Positions 6,550-14,160 of a stretch of 27,265 bases of DNA are shown one piece after another. The stretch is from an uncultured Eubacteriales bacterium (GTDB lineage: Bacteria; Bacillota; Clostridia; Christensenellales; CAG-917). How positions within the stretch are numbered: the first letter of the stretch is position 1; each line of letters opens with the position of its first letter. A program made the translations under genes and the position numbers. The DNA lies in NCBI GenBank assembly GCA_900551145.1, contig URUQ01000006.1, positions 1-27,265 on the forward strand, written 5' to 3'. Under the pieces are notes generated by a model. It saw nothing but the letters and a program-made list of their open reading frames with translations, was not told the DNA's origin and searched no databases.

Positions 6550-7418
6550 TTCGTCTCCTGTGCGTCCTTGTCAAACGTCTTTCTGCGCTCCGTTGAGAGG
6601 CGCATCGTCTTACGTATTTTTTCTCTGTCTTCCGATATTATTGCTTTTTTTAGGCTGTCAAACTGCTTCTCGAAAAGCTCCATTTGCGCCACTAATTCGT
6701 CTTTGTTTGCAAGGAACAATTCGCTCCACATTTCGTCGTTTATTTTGGCTATTCTCGTCAAGTCTCTAAACGAGTCACCGGTATACTCCGCAAGGTGTTC
6801 GTTGTCCTTGCACACCATAAGCGACACTGCGATACAGTGCGTCAGATGCGACAAAAAGCCCACTATTTCGTCGTGCTCTTCGGGTGAAAGTTCACTTATT
6901 CTCTCAAATCCGAGTTCGCGTCCCAACTCCTTGCACGCCTCTATATTCTCCGCCGTATTCTCGCTCGTTGGCGTTACGATATAGTTTGCGCCATTAAAGA
7001 TTTGCGCGTTTGCGCTCTCTACACCGCTCGTTTCTCTACCCGCCATAGGGTGCGCGCCGACGAATTCCACGTCTTTGCGCAATATCGATTGAACTTTTCT
7101 AACGACGCTTCCCTTTACGCCCGTAACGTCCGTGATAAGTGCACCGCTCTTGAAAAAAGATTGATATTTTTCAATCCACTCGGCAAGCAAATGCGGATAT
7201 AGAGCAAACACCACAAGGTCGAATTGCGACACGTAGTCTTTCTCCGCTTCCGTCCGTCCGCTCTTTATCCACCCCTTGGCAAGCGCGTAGTCGATGGAGG
7301 ATTTCTTGGTATCTATCGCACCTAATTCGTAGCCTTTTGCGCTCAACGCCTCGGCGTAACTTCCGCCTATAAGTCCGAGACCGACTATCAAAATTTTGGT
7401 ATTCTTAGTCAATTTCAT
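6546..7418 (-). CDS. tyrA: Prephenate dehydrogenase
   Basis: The 290-residue enzyme oxidatively decarboxylates prephenate to 4-hydroxyphenylpyruvate, the tyrosine branch. The N-terminal Rossmann fold shows GLGLIGG (13-19) and an acidic residue after the second strand (Asp36 in AIDTKK), which favours NAD+. HPMAGRETSG (123-132) and LSHLTH (about 194-199) are catalytic-region motifs of the TyrA family. There is no chorismate mutase domain and no C-terminal ACT domain, so the protein lacks the usual tyrosine-binding module of many Bacillota TyrA enzymes. An arogenate preference cannot be excluded. The start overlaps the end of aroA by 14 bases. Confidence 0.92.
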   Translation of the reverse strand: MKLTKNTKILIVGLGLIGGSYAEALSAKGYELGAIDTKKSSIDYALAKGWIKSGRTEAEKDYVSQFDLVVFALYPHLLAEWIEKYQSFFKSGALITDVTGVKGSVVRKVQSILRKDVEFVGAHPMAGRETSGVESANAQIFNGANYIVTPTSENTAENIEACKELGRELGFERISELSPEEHDEIVGFLSHLTHCIAVSLMVCKDNEHLAEYTGDSFRDLTRIAKINDEMWSELFLANKDELVAQMELFEKQFDSLKKAIISEDREKIRKTMRLSTERRKTFDKDAQETK

Positions 7419-8613
7419 ATTTTACACCCAGTTTTGCTATTTCTTCAAAAAAGTTCGGATAACTCTTTTTCACTGCTTCTATTCCGTCAATCGTTCCGCC
7501 GACTTTGCTCAGAATCACGGCGTTTGCCATAACTATGCGGTGGTCGTTGTGTCCGGATATCGTAGCGTTTGGCGCATGCAAATTCCCACCGTATATAGTC
7601 ACTCTGTTTTCTTGTATATCCGCTTTTATCCCGTACTTTGAAAGTTCCTCCGCCATTGTTTCGGCGCGGTCGCTTTCCTTTATTTTGAGTCGTCTCGTGC
7701 CCACGAACGTTGCGCCGCTTTTCATTGCGCTCACCGCAAACAAAATCGGGGCTAAATCGGGGCAATCGGACACGTCAATCACGGCGTTTTGGCATTCTAA
7801 CCGCTCAAAACAACTCTTGCACACCTTGTCTCCTTGTACGCTGTCCTCGGCTAAACCCTCGACTTGCACCTCTCCGCCTATATGGTTAAACGCAAGCAAA
7901 AACGCCGAATTTGACCAATCGCCCTCAACGGTATAGTTCCCGCTCTTAAAGCGTTGACCGCCTTTTACGACAAAAACGTTTTTATCCGCCCTTTGGATAT
8001 CTACACCGCACCTTTTCATTACGTCTACGGTGATATCCACGTACGCACGCGACTCAAACGGCTCGATTACCGTAATCGTGCTATCCTCGTCGAGAAGGGA
8101 CAGTGAAATAAGCAATCCCGTAATATATTGACTGCTCACATCCCCTCGCACGGTATAATTTCCGCTTGCAAGACGTCCCCAAACCGTGATTGTATCCGCT
8201 TCTTTTTGCACTTTTACACCGTTTTGGGCAAATACCTCGTCGTACACGCCTATACCTCTTTGTATAAGGCGCGCCGTGCCTTTGAAAGTACAATTTTTTG
8301 CGCCGAGCGCAAGCACAATCGGCAAGAAAAAGCGCAAAGTGCTTCCGCTCTCGTTGCAATCGAAGACGGCATTTTCAAGCGGTGCTTTTTTACAACCTTG
8401 TATATACGAGGCACTCCCTTCCGTTTTCGCTTTTGCGCCGAGCGCACGCACGCACGACAAAGTGGCGAGCATATCCTCGCTTTGGCTTATTCCTCTTATT
8501 ACACTTTGTCCGTCCGAAAGTGCACAAGCGACGAGCAATCTGTGCGCCACGCTTTTTGACGGCGGAGCGCAAACCTCACCTCTTGCAACCGACGGAAAAA
8601 ACGTCGCTTTCAT
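7405..8613 (-). CDS. aroA: 3-phosphoshikimate 1-carboxyvinyltransferase (EPSP synthase)
   Basis: The 402-residue enzyme transfers the enolpyruvyl group of PEP to shikimate 3-phosphate. Seen motifs: PPSKSVAHR (17-25, with the active-site Lys20), the PEP-loop region NESGSTLRF (87-95), DVSSQY (158-163), KIKESDRAE in the C-terminal half and GHNDHRIVM near the end. The PEP loop reads SGSTLRF rather than the NAGTAMRP of class I enzymes, so it is a divergent sequence of the class II or intermediate type. It begins 2 bases after the aroQ stop and overlaps tyrA by 14 bases at its 3' end, consistent with coupled translation. Confidence 0.95.
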   Translation of the reverse strand: MKATFFPSVARGEVCAPPSKSVAHRLLVACALSDGQSVIRGISQSEDMLATLSCVRALGAKAKTEGSASYIQGCKKAPLENAVFDCNESGSTLRFFLPIVLALGAKNCTFKGTARLIQRGIGVYDEVFAQNGVKVQKEADTITVWGRLASGNYTVRGDVSSQYITGLLISLSLLDEDSTITVIEPFESRAYVDITVDVMKRCGVDIQRADKNVFVVKGGQRFKSGNYTVEGDWSNSAFLLAFNHIGGEVQVEGLAEDSVQGDKVCKSCFERLECQNAVIDVSDCPDLAPILFAVSAMKSGATFVGTRRLKIKESDRAETMAEELSKYGIKADIQENRVTIYGGNLHAPNATISGHNDHRIVMANAVILSKVGGTIDGIEAVKKSYPNFFEEIAKLGVKYEID

Positions 8614-8615
8614 AT

Positions 8616-9050
8616 CTATTGCAACCTTTGTTTGAGGATATCCATTGCTTTGAGATATCCCTCAAAACCCATACCTTGTATCGTGTCAATCGCAACCGCG
8701 CGCACGTAACTTATTTGTCTAAACGGCTCTCTCTTGTCGACTTCGGAGATATGCACCTCGACGGTTGGAATATTCACGCCCTTAATCGCGTCGGCAATCG
8801 CGACGCTCGTATGCGTGTATCCTGCGGGATTGAAAACGATGCCGTCAACCTTGTCGAAATACGCCTTTTGTATCTCGTCAATAAGTGCTCCCTCGTGGTT
8901 GGATTGGAAAAACTCGACTTCCACGCCTATTTTCTTTGCGTGTTCGCTCACGAGATTTTTCAAATTCTCATAAGTGCGCTTGCCGTAAATATCGGGTTCT
9001 CTTATGCCGAGCATATTGATGTTCGGTCCGTTCAAAACAAGCAATTTCAT
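8616..9050 (-). CDS. aroQ: 3-dehydroquinate dehydratase, type II
   Basis: The 144-residue protein is the normal size for a type II dehydroquinase, a dodecameric enzyme that dehydrates 3-dehydroquinate to 3-dehydroshikimate. Motifs in order: LNGPNINMLGIREPDIYG (6-23, with the catalytic tyrosine at 22), FFQSNHEG (47-54), NPAGYTHTS (74-82) and EVHISEV (98-104, catalytic His100), followed by RQISYVRAVA. A longer frame exists upstream, but the start at 9050 is chosen because MKLLVLNGPN is the family N terminus and its ATGA overlaps the stop of the aroE-aroK gene by 4 bases, as elsewhere in the operon. Confidence 0.95.
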   Translation of the reverse strand: MKLLVLNGPNINMLGIREPDIYGKRTYENLKNLVSEHAKKIGVEVEFFQSNHEGALIDEIQKAYFDKVDGIVFNPAGYTHTSVAIADAIKGVNIPTVEVHISEVDKREPFRQISYVRAVAIDTIQGMGFEGYLKAMDILKQRLQ

Positions 9051-10285
9051 ATCTTCGTCAACTCCCTTATCGAGTTTATCGTCTCTTGCACGCTTCCGTT
9101 GGAGTCTATCCGCGCATCGGCGCATTTGACGTAAATCGGATAGCGTTTTTCATACAGTTTTTTTATCGCTTGAACGTTTTGCGCAAGCGGTCTGTCGCTC
9201 GTCGCAACGAGTTTGTCCACATCCCTATCCAAAAACAGTATTATGCCGTTTCTCGACAGTTTTTTGATATTATCGTCGTTGAGAGGCACGCCTCCGCCCG
9301 TTGATATTATCGCGCAAGATAGGCTTGACGCGTCGCTTACGACCTCGCTTTCGAGTGCTCGGAACGCGCCTTCACCCTCTCTTTCAAATATCTGCGATAT
9401 GCTCACGCCAGCGCGCTTTTCCACTTCTCTATCGGTATCGACAACCACTCTGCCCGTAATGCGTGCAATCTCGTTTGCAATCGTAGTCTTTCCGCAAGAC
9501 GGCATACCGACAAGCACTATATTGCGTTTTTGCGTGAGCACCTTTTCGTATACGTCGTCGATTATATCTGCGTTTATTTCTTTGTTTTGGAACAATCCGC
9601 AAGCGTACACCGCTTGTGCCACGAGCATATAAAGCCCACCGCACGCCTTTATACCTTTGCGTTTTGCGTCTATAACGAGCTTTGTGCAAAGCGGGTGATA
9701 TATGGCGTCGATCACTGCGTCCACGCACGGAAGTCTGTCGATATCGATGGGTTTTTCGTTCTCGTGAGGATACATTCCCACGGGCGTTGCGTTGACTATC
9801 ACTTTTGCGTCCGAGTGCTTTTTATACGCGTCCTCGTAGCTCACCGAGCCGTCTTTTGCCGTCCTCGAAACTTTTATAACCTCGCCTGCGCCGAGGCTTT
9901 TAAGCACTTCGGTTGCGGTCTTCGACGTTCCGCCCGTCCCGAGTACGAGTGTCTTTTTCCCGCTTACGTCAATACCGTTTTTGAGAATAAGCGCGCGCAT
10001 ACCCGCAAAGTCCGTATTGTATCCGACGAGCCTTCCGTCCTCGTTGACGATTGTGTTCACCGCACCGATTTTCTTTGCCTCGTCGCTTATCTCGTCCAGA
10101 AGCGGCATAACCGTCTGCTTGTACGGTATTGTGACGTTTATTCCGTCAAAATCACGCTTTTTTAGGTACGGTGCGACCTCGCTTTCGTCAAGTTCCACGA
10201 GGTCGTACGAGTACGGCGCGATAAGCGCGTGTATTTCTTTGGAATAACTGTGTCCCAAAGGCTTGCCGATAAGTGCGCATTTCAT
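9047..10285 (-). CDS. aroE-aroK: Bifunctional shikimate dehydrogenase - shikimate kinase (AroE-AroK fusion)
   Basis: One 412-residue chain carries two consecutive shikimate enzymes. Residues 1-250 are AroE: GHSYS (11-15) for shikimate binding, NVTIPYK (50-56) with catalytic Lys56, NTD (90-92), the cofactor loop GTGGTSKT (116-123) and NATPVGMYP (165-173). Residues about 253-412 are AroK: P-loop GMPSCGKTT (260-268), DTD (283-285), FR (308-309), GGG (330-332) and the lid DRPL (364-367). There is hardly any linker between them. The start at 10285 is chosen over an upstream in-frame ATG because MKCALIGKPLGHSYSK is the AroE N terminus and ATGA overlaps the aroC stop. The fusion would pass shikimate from one active site to the next at equal stoichiometry. 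Confidence 0.95.
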   Translation of the reverse strand: MKCALIGKPLGHSYSKEIHALIAPYSYDLVELDESEVAPYLKKRDFDGINVTIPYKQTVMPLLDEISDEAKKIGAVNTIVNEDGRLVGYNTDFAGMRALILKNGIDVSGKKTLVLGTGGTSKTATEVLKSLGAGEVIKVSRTAKDGSVSYEDAYKKHSDAKVIVNATPVGMYPHENEKPIDIDRLPCVDAVIDAIYHPLCTKLVIDAKRKGIKACGGLYMLVAQAVYACGLFQNKEINADIIDDVYEKVLTQKRNIVLVGMPSCGKTTIANEIARITGRVVVDTDREVEKRAGVSISQIFEREGEGAFRALESEVVSDASSLSCAIISTGGGVPLNDDNIKKLSRNGIILFLDRDVDKLVATSDRPLAQNVQAIKKLYEKRYPIYVKCADARIDSNGSVQETINSIRELTKI

Positions 10286-11379
10286 TGATTTATTCCTTTT
10301 ATAAAAACGTCCGTGCCGTATCTTTGCGCAAGCGTATCGCACACGCAAAGCGTGCTCACCGCGTTGATGACGTGGCAAACTCTACGCACGATTGCGGGAT
10401 CGTGTCTGCCGTTTATTTGAAGTTCCGTATTTTTGCCGTTTGCAAAATCAACGGTGTTTTGTGTCTTATAAATGGACGGCGTCGGCTTGATTGCGCAATT
10501 GAAAAGGATAGGCATACCGTTGGTTATTCCGCCGTTTATTCCGCCGTTGTTGTTGGTAGCGGTGACGACTTTTCCGTCCTCTATATACATCTCGTCGTTT
10601 GCCTCACTTCCGCGCATTTTGCTCATATCGAAGCCTTTTCCAAACTCGATACCCTTGACACCGCCCACCGCAAACAGCGCGTGTGCAAGTACGCTTTCCA
10701 TCGTATCGAAGTACGGCTCTCCAACGCCCGCGGGCATACCGACTATTGCCGTTTGAGTGATACCTCCGACGCTGTCCCCGTCCGCTTTTGCGCTCTCTAT
10801 CGCTTCCGTCATCTTTGCTTCGACGGTTTTGTCGATTACGGGGAATTTGACGCAATCAAGACTTAAAAGCTCGTTTTGTATATCGTCAAACTCTTTATCG
10901 CGCACGTTTGCACATTCAAGCACGTGCGTGCCGATTCTTATTCCGAGCCTATCAAGCGCACCTTTGAGTATCGCACCGCCTGCCACTATGCCGGCAGTTA
11001 CTCTGCCCGAAAAGTGTCCTCCGCCTCTATAATCTTCAAAGCCGTGATACTTGCAAAACGCCGTATAGTCCGCGTGCGACGGGCGAGCGATTCCGTATCG
11101 ATAATCACCGCTTTTGGTGTTTTCGTTGGGTATTATTATGCAGATAGGCGTGCCCGTGGTCTTGCCACCAAACACACCGCTGACAATCTTGAATTCGTCC
11201 TTTTCTCTGCGTGCCGTGTCTATGCTTTGCGATGGAGCGCGAAGCGCAAGCGCTTCTCTAATCTTGTCCTCATTTACGTCAACGCCGGAGCAAAGCCCGT
11301 CTATAACCACGCCCACGCAATCGCCGTGACTTTCGCCGAATACGGTCATTGCAACGCTTTGTCCGAATGTGTTTTTCAT
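10282..11379 (-). CDS. aroC: Chorismate synthase
   Basis: The 365-residue enzyme makes chorismate from EPSP with reduced FMN. GESHG (15-19), RPSHADY (99-105) and NGGINGGITNGMP in the C-terminal half are the family signatures, and the length is standard. The second signature reads RGGGHFSGRVTAG (118-130) instead of the common GGRSSARETA, a divergent version. No flavin reductase domain is attached, so reduced FMN must come from elsewhere. It overlaps both neighbours by 4 bases. Confidence 0.95.
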   Translation of the reverse strand: MKNTFGQSVAMTVFGESHGDCVGVVIDGLCSGVDVNEDKIREALALRAPSQSIDTARREKDEFKIVSGVFGGKTTGTPICIIIPNENTKSGDYRYGIARPSHADYTAFCKYHGFEDYRGGGHFSGRVTAGIVAGGAILKGALDRLGIRIGTHVLECANVRDKEFDDIQNELLSLDCVKFPVIDKTVEAKMTEAIESAKADGDSVGGITQTAIVGMPAGVGEPYFDTMESVLAHALFAVGGVKGIEFGKGFDMSKMRGSEANDEMYIEDGKVVTATNNNGGINGGITNGMPILFNCAIKPTPSIYKTQNTVDFANGKNTELQINGRHDPAIVRRVCHVINAVSTLCVCDTLAQRYGTDVFIKGINQ

Positions 11380-12392
11380 TTGACTTCCTCCGTAGTTTTC
11401 AGTATTTGCTCAATCGTGGCGTTTTCAAATCGGAAACTGCCGACTTCGTCCGCCTTGACGACGCACACGCCGTCCTCGTTTGTCTTTTTATCGTGAGAGA
11501 TATATTCTCTCAAATCATCGCTATTCCAAGTGATTTTGTGTGGCAATCCGCATTTTTCAAGCACCTTTTCAAGCCTTTCTCTCACAGGTGCGGAGCACAT
11601 CGGCAACATGCCGAGCCCGACGCACTCACCATGCAAAAGCGTACCCTTTTCCGCGCTCTCGATTGCGTGTCCCACGGTGTGTCCGAAGTTGAGAACTCTG
11701 CGCAGTCCGCCCTCTTTTTCGTCTTGTTCGACGACTGCGATTTTGATACGGAGCGAACGCTCGATAATCTTCGGCAAATTGCGCTTGACATCTTCCAAAT
11801 CGGCACAATTTTCTATAAGTTCAAAAAGTTCCTTATCGGAAGTTAGCGACATTTTGATTGCCTCGGCAAGTCCCGACGCAAGTTGTCTATCGGCGAGCGT
11901 TGTGAGCACTCTCGTATCTATCACAACTCTCCCGGGTTGATAGAACGTGCCGACCACGTTCTTTACGCCCTCGAAGTCGATTGCTGTTTTTCCGCCCACC
12001 GACGAGTCTATTTGCGAAAGCAACGTCGTGGGAACGTTGTAAAAATCGATACCGCGCATATAGCACGAAGAGGCAAAGCCCGCAATGTCTCCGACCACTC
12101 CTCCGCCGACGGCAACCACGCAATCTTTTCTCGTAAACGAGTGCGCGAGCATAAGCGAAAGAAGTGCCTTGAAATTGTCGAAATTCTTGCTTTCCTCACC
12201 GCTTTTGAGCACCGCAACGACGCTTTCTTTTGCCGATGACGCCACTTTTTGAGCATACTGTTTCGGCACTCCGTCGTCTGTTACTACGAGCACTTTTCTG
12301 TCGAGATCGAGAAAATTTGCGATATCGTCAAGCGCGCCCTCTTGCACTATAACGTCGTAGGATTGAGTTTTTAGGTTTACGTTCAGAATCAT
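11376..12392 (-). CDS. aroB: 3-dehydroquinate synthase
   Basis: The 338-residue enzyme converts DAHP to 3-dehydroquinate, using NAD+ and a divalent metal. Motifs: GGGVVGDIAGF (96-106) for NAD, PTTLLSQIDSSVGGKT (121-136), GLAEAIK (174-180, metal-binding Glu177) and NFGHTVGHAIE (about 240-250) with metal-binding histidines. Length and motif order are those of ordinary bacterial AroB. It overlaps pheA by 4 bases (ATGA) and aroC by 4 bases. Confidence 0.95.
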   Translation of the reverse strand: MILNVNLKTQSYDVIVQEGALDDIANFLDLDRKVLVVTDDGVPKQYAQKVASSAKESVVAVLKSGEESKNFDNFKALLSLMLAHSFTRKDCVVAVGGGVVGDIAGFASSCYMRGIDFYNVPTTLLSQIDSSVGGKTAIDFEGVKNVVGTFYQPGRVVIDTRVLTTLADRQLASGLAEAIKMSLTSDKELFELIENCADLEDVKRNLPKIIERSLRIKIAVVEQDEKEGGLRRVLNFGHTVGHAIESAEKGTLLHGECVGLGMLPMCSAPVRERLEKVLEKCGLPHKITWNSDDLREYISHDKKTNEDGVCVVKADEVGSFRFENATIEQILKTTEEVK

Positions 12393-13498
12393 TTTGCACC
12401 ATCCGCATTATCGGCAAAGTAACTGCCGACCAGTTTGAGTTTTGCGCAAAGAGCGGACAACTCTTGCATAAGGTCTTTCCCGTTTTGCGTGTTCACGTCG
12501 CCCTCCGCCTCGATGTAGAAATAATAGTTCCATTGCAAATTCTTCATCGGACGAGAACGGAGCGAACGCATATTGAAGTTGTGCGCACCTATGATGTTGA
12601 GCGCGCTTGCAAGCGCACCCGATTCGTTTTGCACGGTGAATACGAGGATAAAATTCTCGTCCTCACGCTTTGAAACGCTTACCGGCTTGTTGATTTGCCT
12701 TGAAAACGATGCAAATCTCGTCGTGTTGTTGTTTGCGTCGTTGATGCCCTCTTCGAGGATTTGAAGCCCGAAAATTTTTGCCGTCTCGTCGGACGCAATG
12801 GCTCCGATAGTGACGTCGTGAGCGTTCTTGACATACTCGGCGGCAAGCGCGGTGTTGGAATACGGCTTGCCCTCGATGCCTTTTTCTTTGAGATAATCGG
12901 CGCATTGCGCAAGTGCTTGCGGGTGGCTGACCACCGTCTTTATCGTATCGAGAGTTGCACCCTCGCACGCAATGAGATTGTGCGTTATGGGCACTTCGAT
13001 GACTTGGTTGATATGCAAACTGCCGTTGAAAGTCAAGTCCATCACTTCGCCAACCTCTCCCGCATAACTGTTTTCAAGCGGAAGAACGGCGCAATCGAAC
13101 TCACCCTTTTCAACGCCCTCATACGCCTCTGCAAATGTCGCGCACGCCACGTATTCCGCCTCGGGGAACATACGCTTGGACGCAATGTAAGCAAACGCGC
13201 CTTGAATACCGCAATACGCCACGCGCATAGAACGCAACAGCGAAGATTGGTATTTGCAAGATACGTCCATCGTGTTTCTGATAAAATCTTCGTAATAGGG
13301 TTGTATTTCGGTATTTTGAATATACTCCGCATTGCGCTTGACCACTTCAGCCTCGCGCGCCTCGTCGCGTATGCTGAGCCCATTGTCCTTTTTGTACAAC
13401 GCGATATCTTTGCAAATCTCCATTCTCTTTTCAAAGAGCTCTGCCATTTGCAAATCGATTTGATTGATTTCCTTTCTCGACGATTGAATGTCTTTCAT
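12389..13498 (-). CDS. pheA: Bifunctional chorismate mutase - prephenate dehydratase (P-protein)
   Basis: The 369-residue protein makes phenylpyruvate from chorismate in two steps. Residues 1-88 are an AroQ-type chorismate mutase (RKEINQIDLQMAELFEKR, then IALYKKDNG). Residues 92-270 are prephenate dehydratase, with GIQGAFAYIA (97-106), PLENSYAGEVGEVMD (140-154) and the catalytic TTRF (259-262). Residues about 280-360 are an ACT domain, the usual phenylalanine sensor, with ESGAL (292-296). The second Phe-binding motif, ESRP in E. coli, reads RSRP here (314-317), so feedback sensitivity may differ. It is the first structural gene of the aromatic operon; the ATG has an AGAGGT site 4-5 bases upstream and lies about 170 bases after the attenuator hairpin. 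Confidence 0.95.
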   Translation of the reverse strand: MKDIQSSRKEINQIDLQMAELFEKRMEICKDIALYKKDNGLSIRDEAREAEVVKRNAEYIQNTEIQPYYEDFIRNTMDVSCKYQSSLLRSMRVAYCGIQGAFAYIASKRMFPEAEYVACATFAEAYEGVEKGEFDCAVLPLENSYAGEVGEVMDLTFNGSLHINQVIEVPITHNLIACEGATLDTIKTVVSHPQALAQCADYLKEKGIEGKPYSNTALAAEYVKNAHDVTIGAIASDETAKIFGLQILEEGINDANNNTTRFASFSRQINKPVSVSKREDENFILVFTVQNESGALASALNIIGAHNFNMRSLRSRPMKNLQWNYYFYIEAEGDVNTQNGKDLMQELSALCAKLKLVGSYFADNADGAK

Positions 13499-13515
13499 AT
13501 CTACCTCTCAACCCC

Positions 13516-13544
13516 ATTATAATCAATTATGATTATAAATCCAA
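13516..13544 (-). promoter_or_regulatory. Possible secondary promoter directly before pheA
   Basis: TATAAT (13521-13516) is preceded at 17 bases by TTGGAT (13544-13539), a 4-of-6 match to the -35 consensus. The transcript would have a 5'-UTR of only about 11 bases. If active it would bypass the attenuator and give constitutive low expression. A palindrome, TAATCATAATTGATTA, overlaps it. Confidence 0.3.
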
Positions 13545-13666
13545 AGTTTTTTTCGCATTTTGTGCTTTTGCACCGTTATTTTTATGACTTTTGAGCGTTT
13601 TTGCTCTAATATCCTCAAATTTCGCGCCTATTTTTACCGTTTGTCGCAACAAAATCCATCAAAAAA

Positions 13667-13689
13667 ACGGCTTCCGCAAAGGAAACCGT
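13667..13689 (-). terminator. Attenuator terminator of the aromatic operon
   Basis: On the transcript ACGGTTTCC pairs with GGAAGCCGT (9 bp with one G-U) around the loop TTTGC, immediately followed by a run of U (GTTTTTTTG). It lies inside the leader, between the leader-peptide stop codon and pheA, so it must be read through for expression of the operon. Confidence 0.85.
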
Positions 13690-13753
13690 TTTGTATGCAC
13701 GAAAATCGCGACCGCTCTCGGCGTCCTTTGCTTATTTGCTCTCTCTGCAAAAA
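13676..13753 (-). promoter_or_regulatory. Antiterminator and protector segments of the Tyr/Phe attenuator
   Basis: Three mutually exclusive pairings are visible on the transcript. Segment 1, TTTTTGC (13753-13747), covers the last Phe and Cys codons of the leader peptide. Segment 2, GCAAAGGA (13731-13724), begins directly after its UAA stop. Segment 3, TCCTTTGC (13683-13676), is the end of the left arm and the loop of the terminator. Segments 2 and 3 are perfectly complementary over 8 bases, and segment 1 can pair with segment 2 (7 positions, two G-U). Pairing of 2 with 3 destroys the terminator. A ribosome stalled at the Tyr/Phe run would cover segment 1 and free segment 2; a ribosome at the stop codon would cover segment 2 and allow termination. 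Confidence 0.75.
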
Positions 13754-13878
13754 TAAAAATAATATGCGCCCTCAAAATATCGAGATGCGCACGCAAAAGA
13801 CTCCGCCTCATAGGAAACGGACACACAAAGTGCGTTGTTTTTGACGTTATTTATGCCGTTTTTCACGCCTTTTTTCAT
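13732..13878 (-). CDS. Tyr/Phe-rich leader peptide of the aromatic operon attenuator
   Basis: A 48-codon frame begins at an ATG preceded by a perfect AGGAGG (13890-13885) with a 6-base gap. It starts MKKGVKNGINN and ends RYFEGAYYFYFCRESK. Residues 34-43 contain seven aromatic residues (four Tyr, three Phe); the whole peptide has five Tyr, four Phe and no Trp, matching the two products of the downstream operon. The stop codon is followed immediately by the antiterminator segment and, 40 bases later, by an intrinsic terminator. The strong promoter 26 bases upstream completes the unit. The peptide has no recognisable fold and probably functions only by being translated, like the E. coli pheA and trp leaders. 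Confidence 0.85.
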   Translation of the reverse strand: MKKGVKNGINNVKNNALCVSVSYEAESFACASRYFEGAYYFYFCRESK

Positions 13879-13903
13879 ATCCGACCTCCTACTTGATACC
13901 AAA

Positions 13904-13932
13904 ACTATAAGCCCCCACCGCCGATTTGTCAA
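13904..13932 (-). promoter_or_regulatory. Main promoter of the aromatic amino acid operon
   Basis: A perfect TTGACA (13932-13927) and TATAGT (13909-13904) are separated by exactly 17 bases on the minus strand. Transcription would start near 13897, about 20 bases before the leader-peptide start codon. The spacer is unusually G-rich. Confidence 0.8.
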
Positions 13933-14001
13933 CTTTTATTTTTCCTATCGTGCCCTCCTCCCCGAAAAATGGCACAATTCCACACTCCCCAAATCTCCAC
14001 A

Positions 14002-14040
14002 GAGTGCATCGTTACTACTTAAATGCAACATCACCCCTCT
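14002..14040. repeat. Dispersed repeat, copy 1
   Basis: Contains GAGTGCATCGTTACTACTT followed by AAATGCAACATCACCCCT. It shares a 5' block (GAGTGC) and an 18-19 base 3' block (TTAAATGCAACATCACCCCT) with the copy at 14122-14160, 120 bases away in the same orientation. No coding function is apparent. Confidence 0.6.
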
Positions 14041-14121
14041 TTCCAGACACGCCGGCATTTCTATAAAAATATACAAAATGAAACTTTCCCCCTTCCTCAT
14101 GTGTTTCCCCGATATTATATA

Positions 14122-14160
14122 GAGTGCGTAACAACTCTTAAATGCAACATCACCCCTTCC
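14122..14160. repeat. Dispersed repeat, copy 2
   Basis: Contains GAGTGCGTAACAACTCTT followed by AAATGCAACATCACCCCT, in direct orientation to copy 1. The DNA between the copies (14041-14121) is AT-rich and shows no gene. Confidence 0.6.

Noticed and set aside
13661..13932. T-box or other tRNA-binding leader before pheA
   Set aside because: I could not find the conserved T-box sequence, and the translated leader with antiterminator explains the region better.
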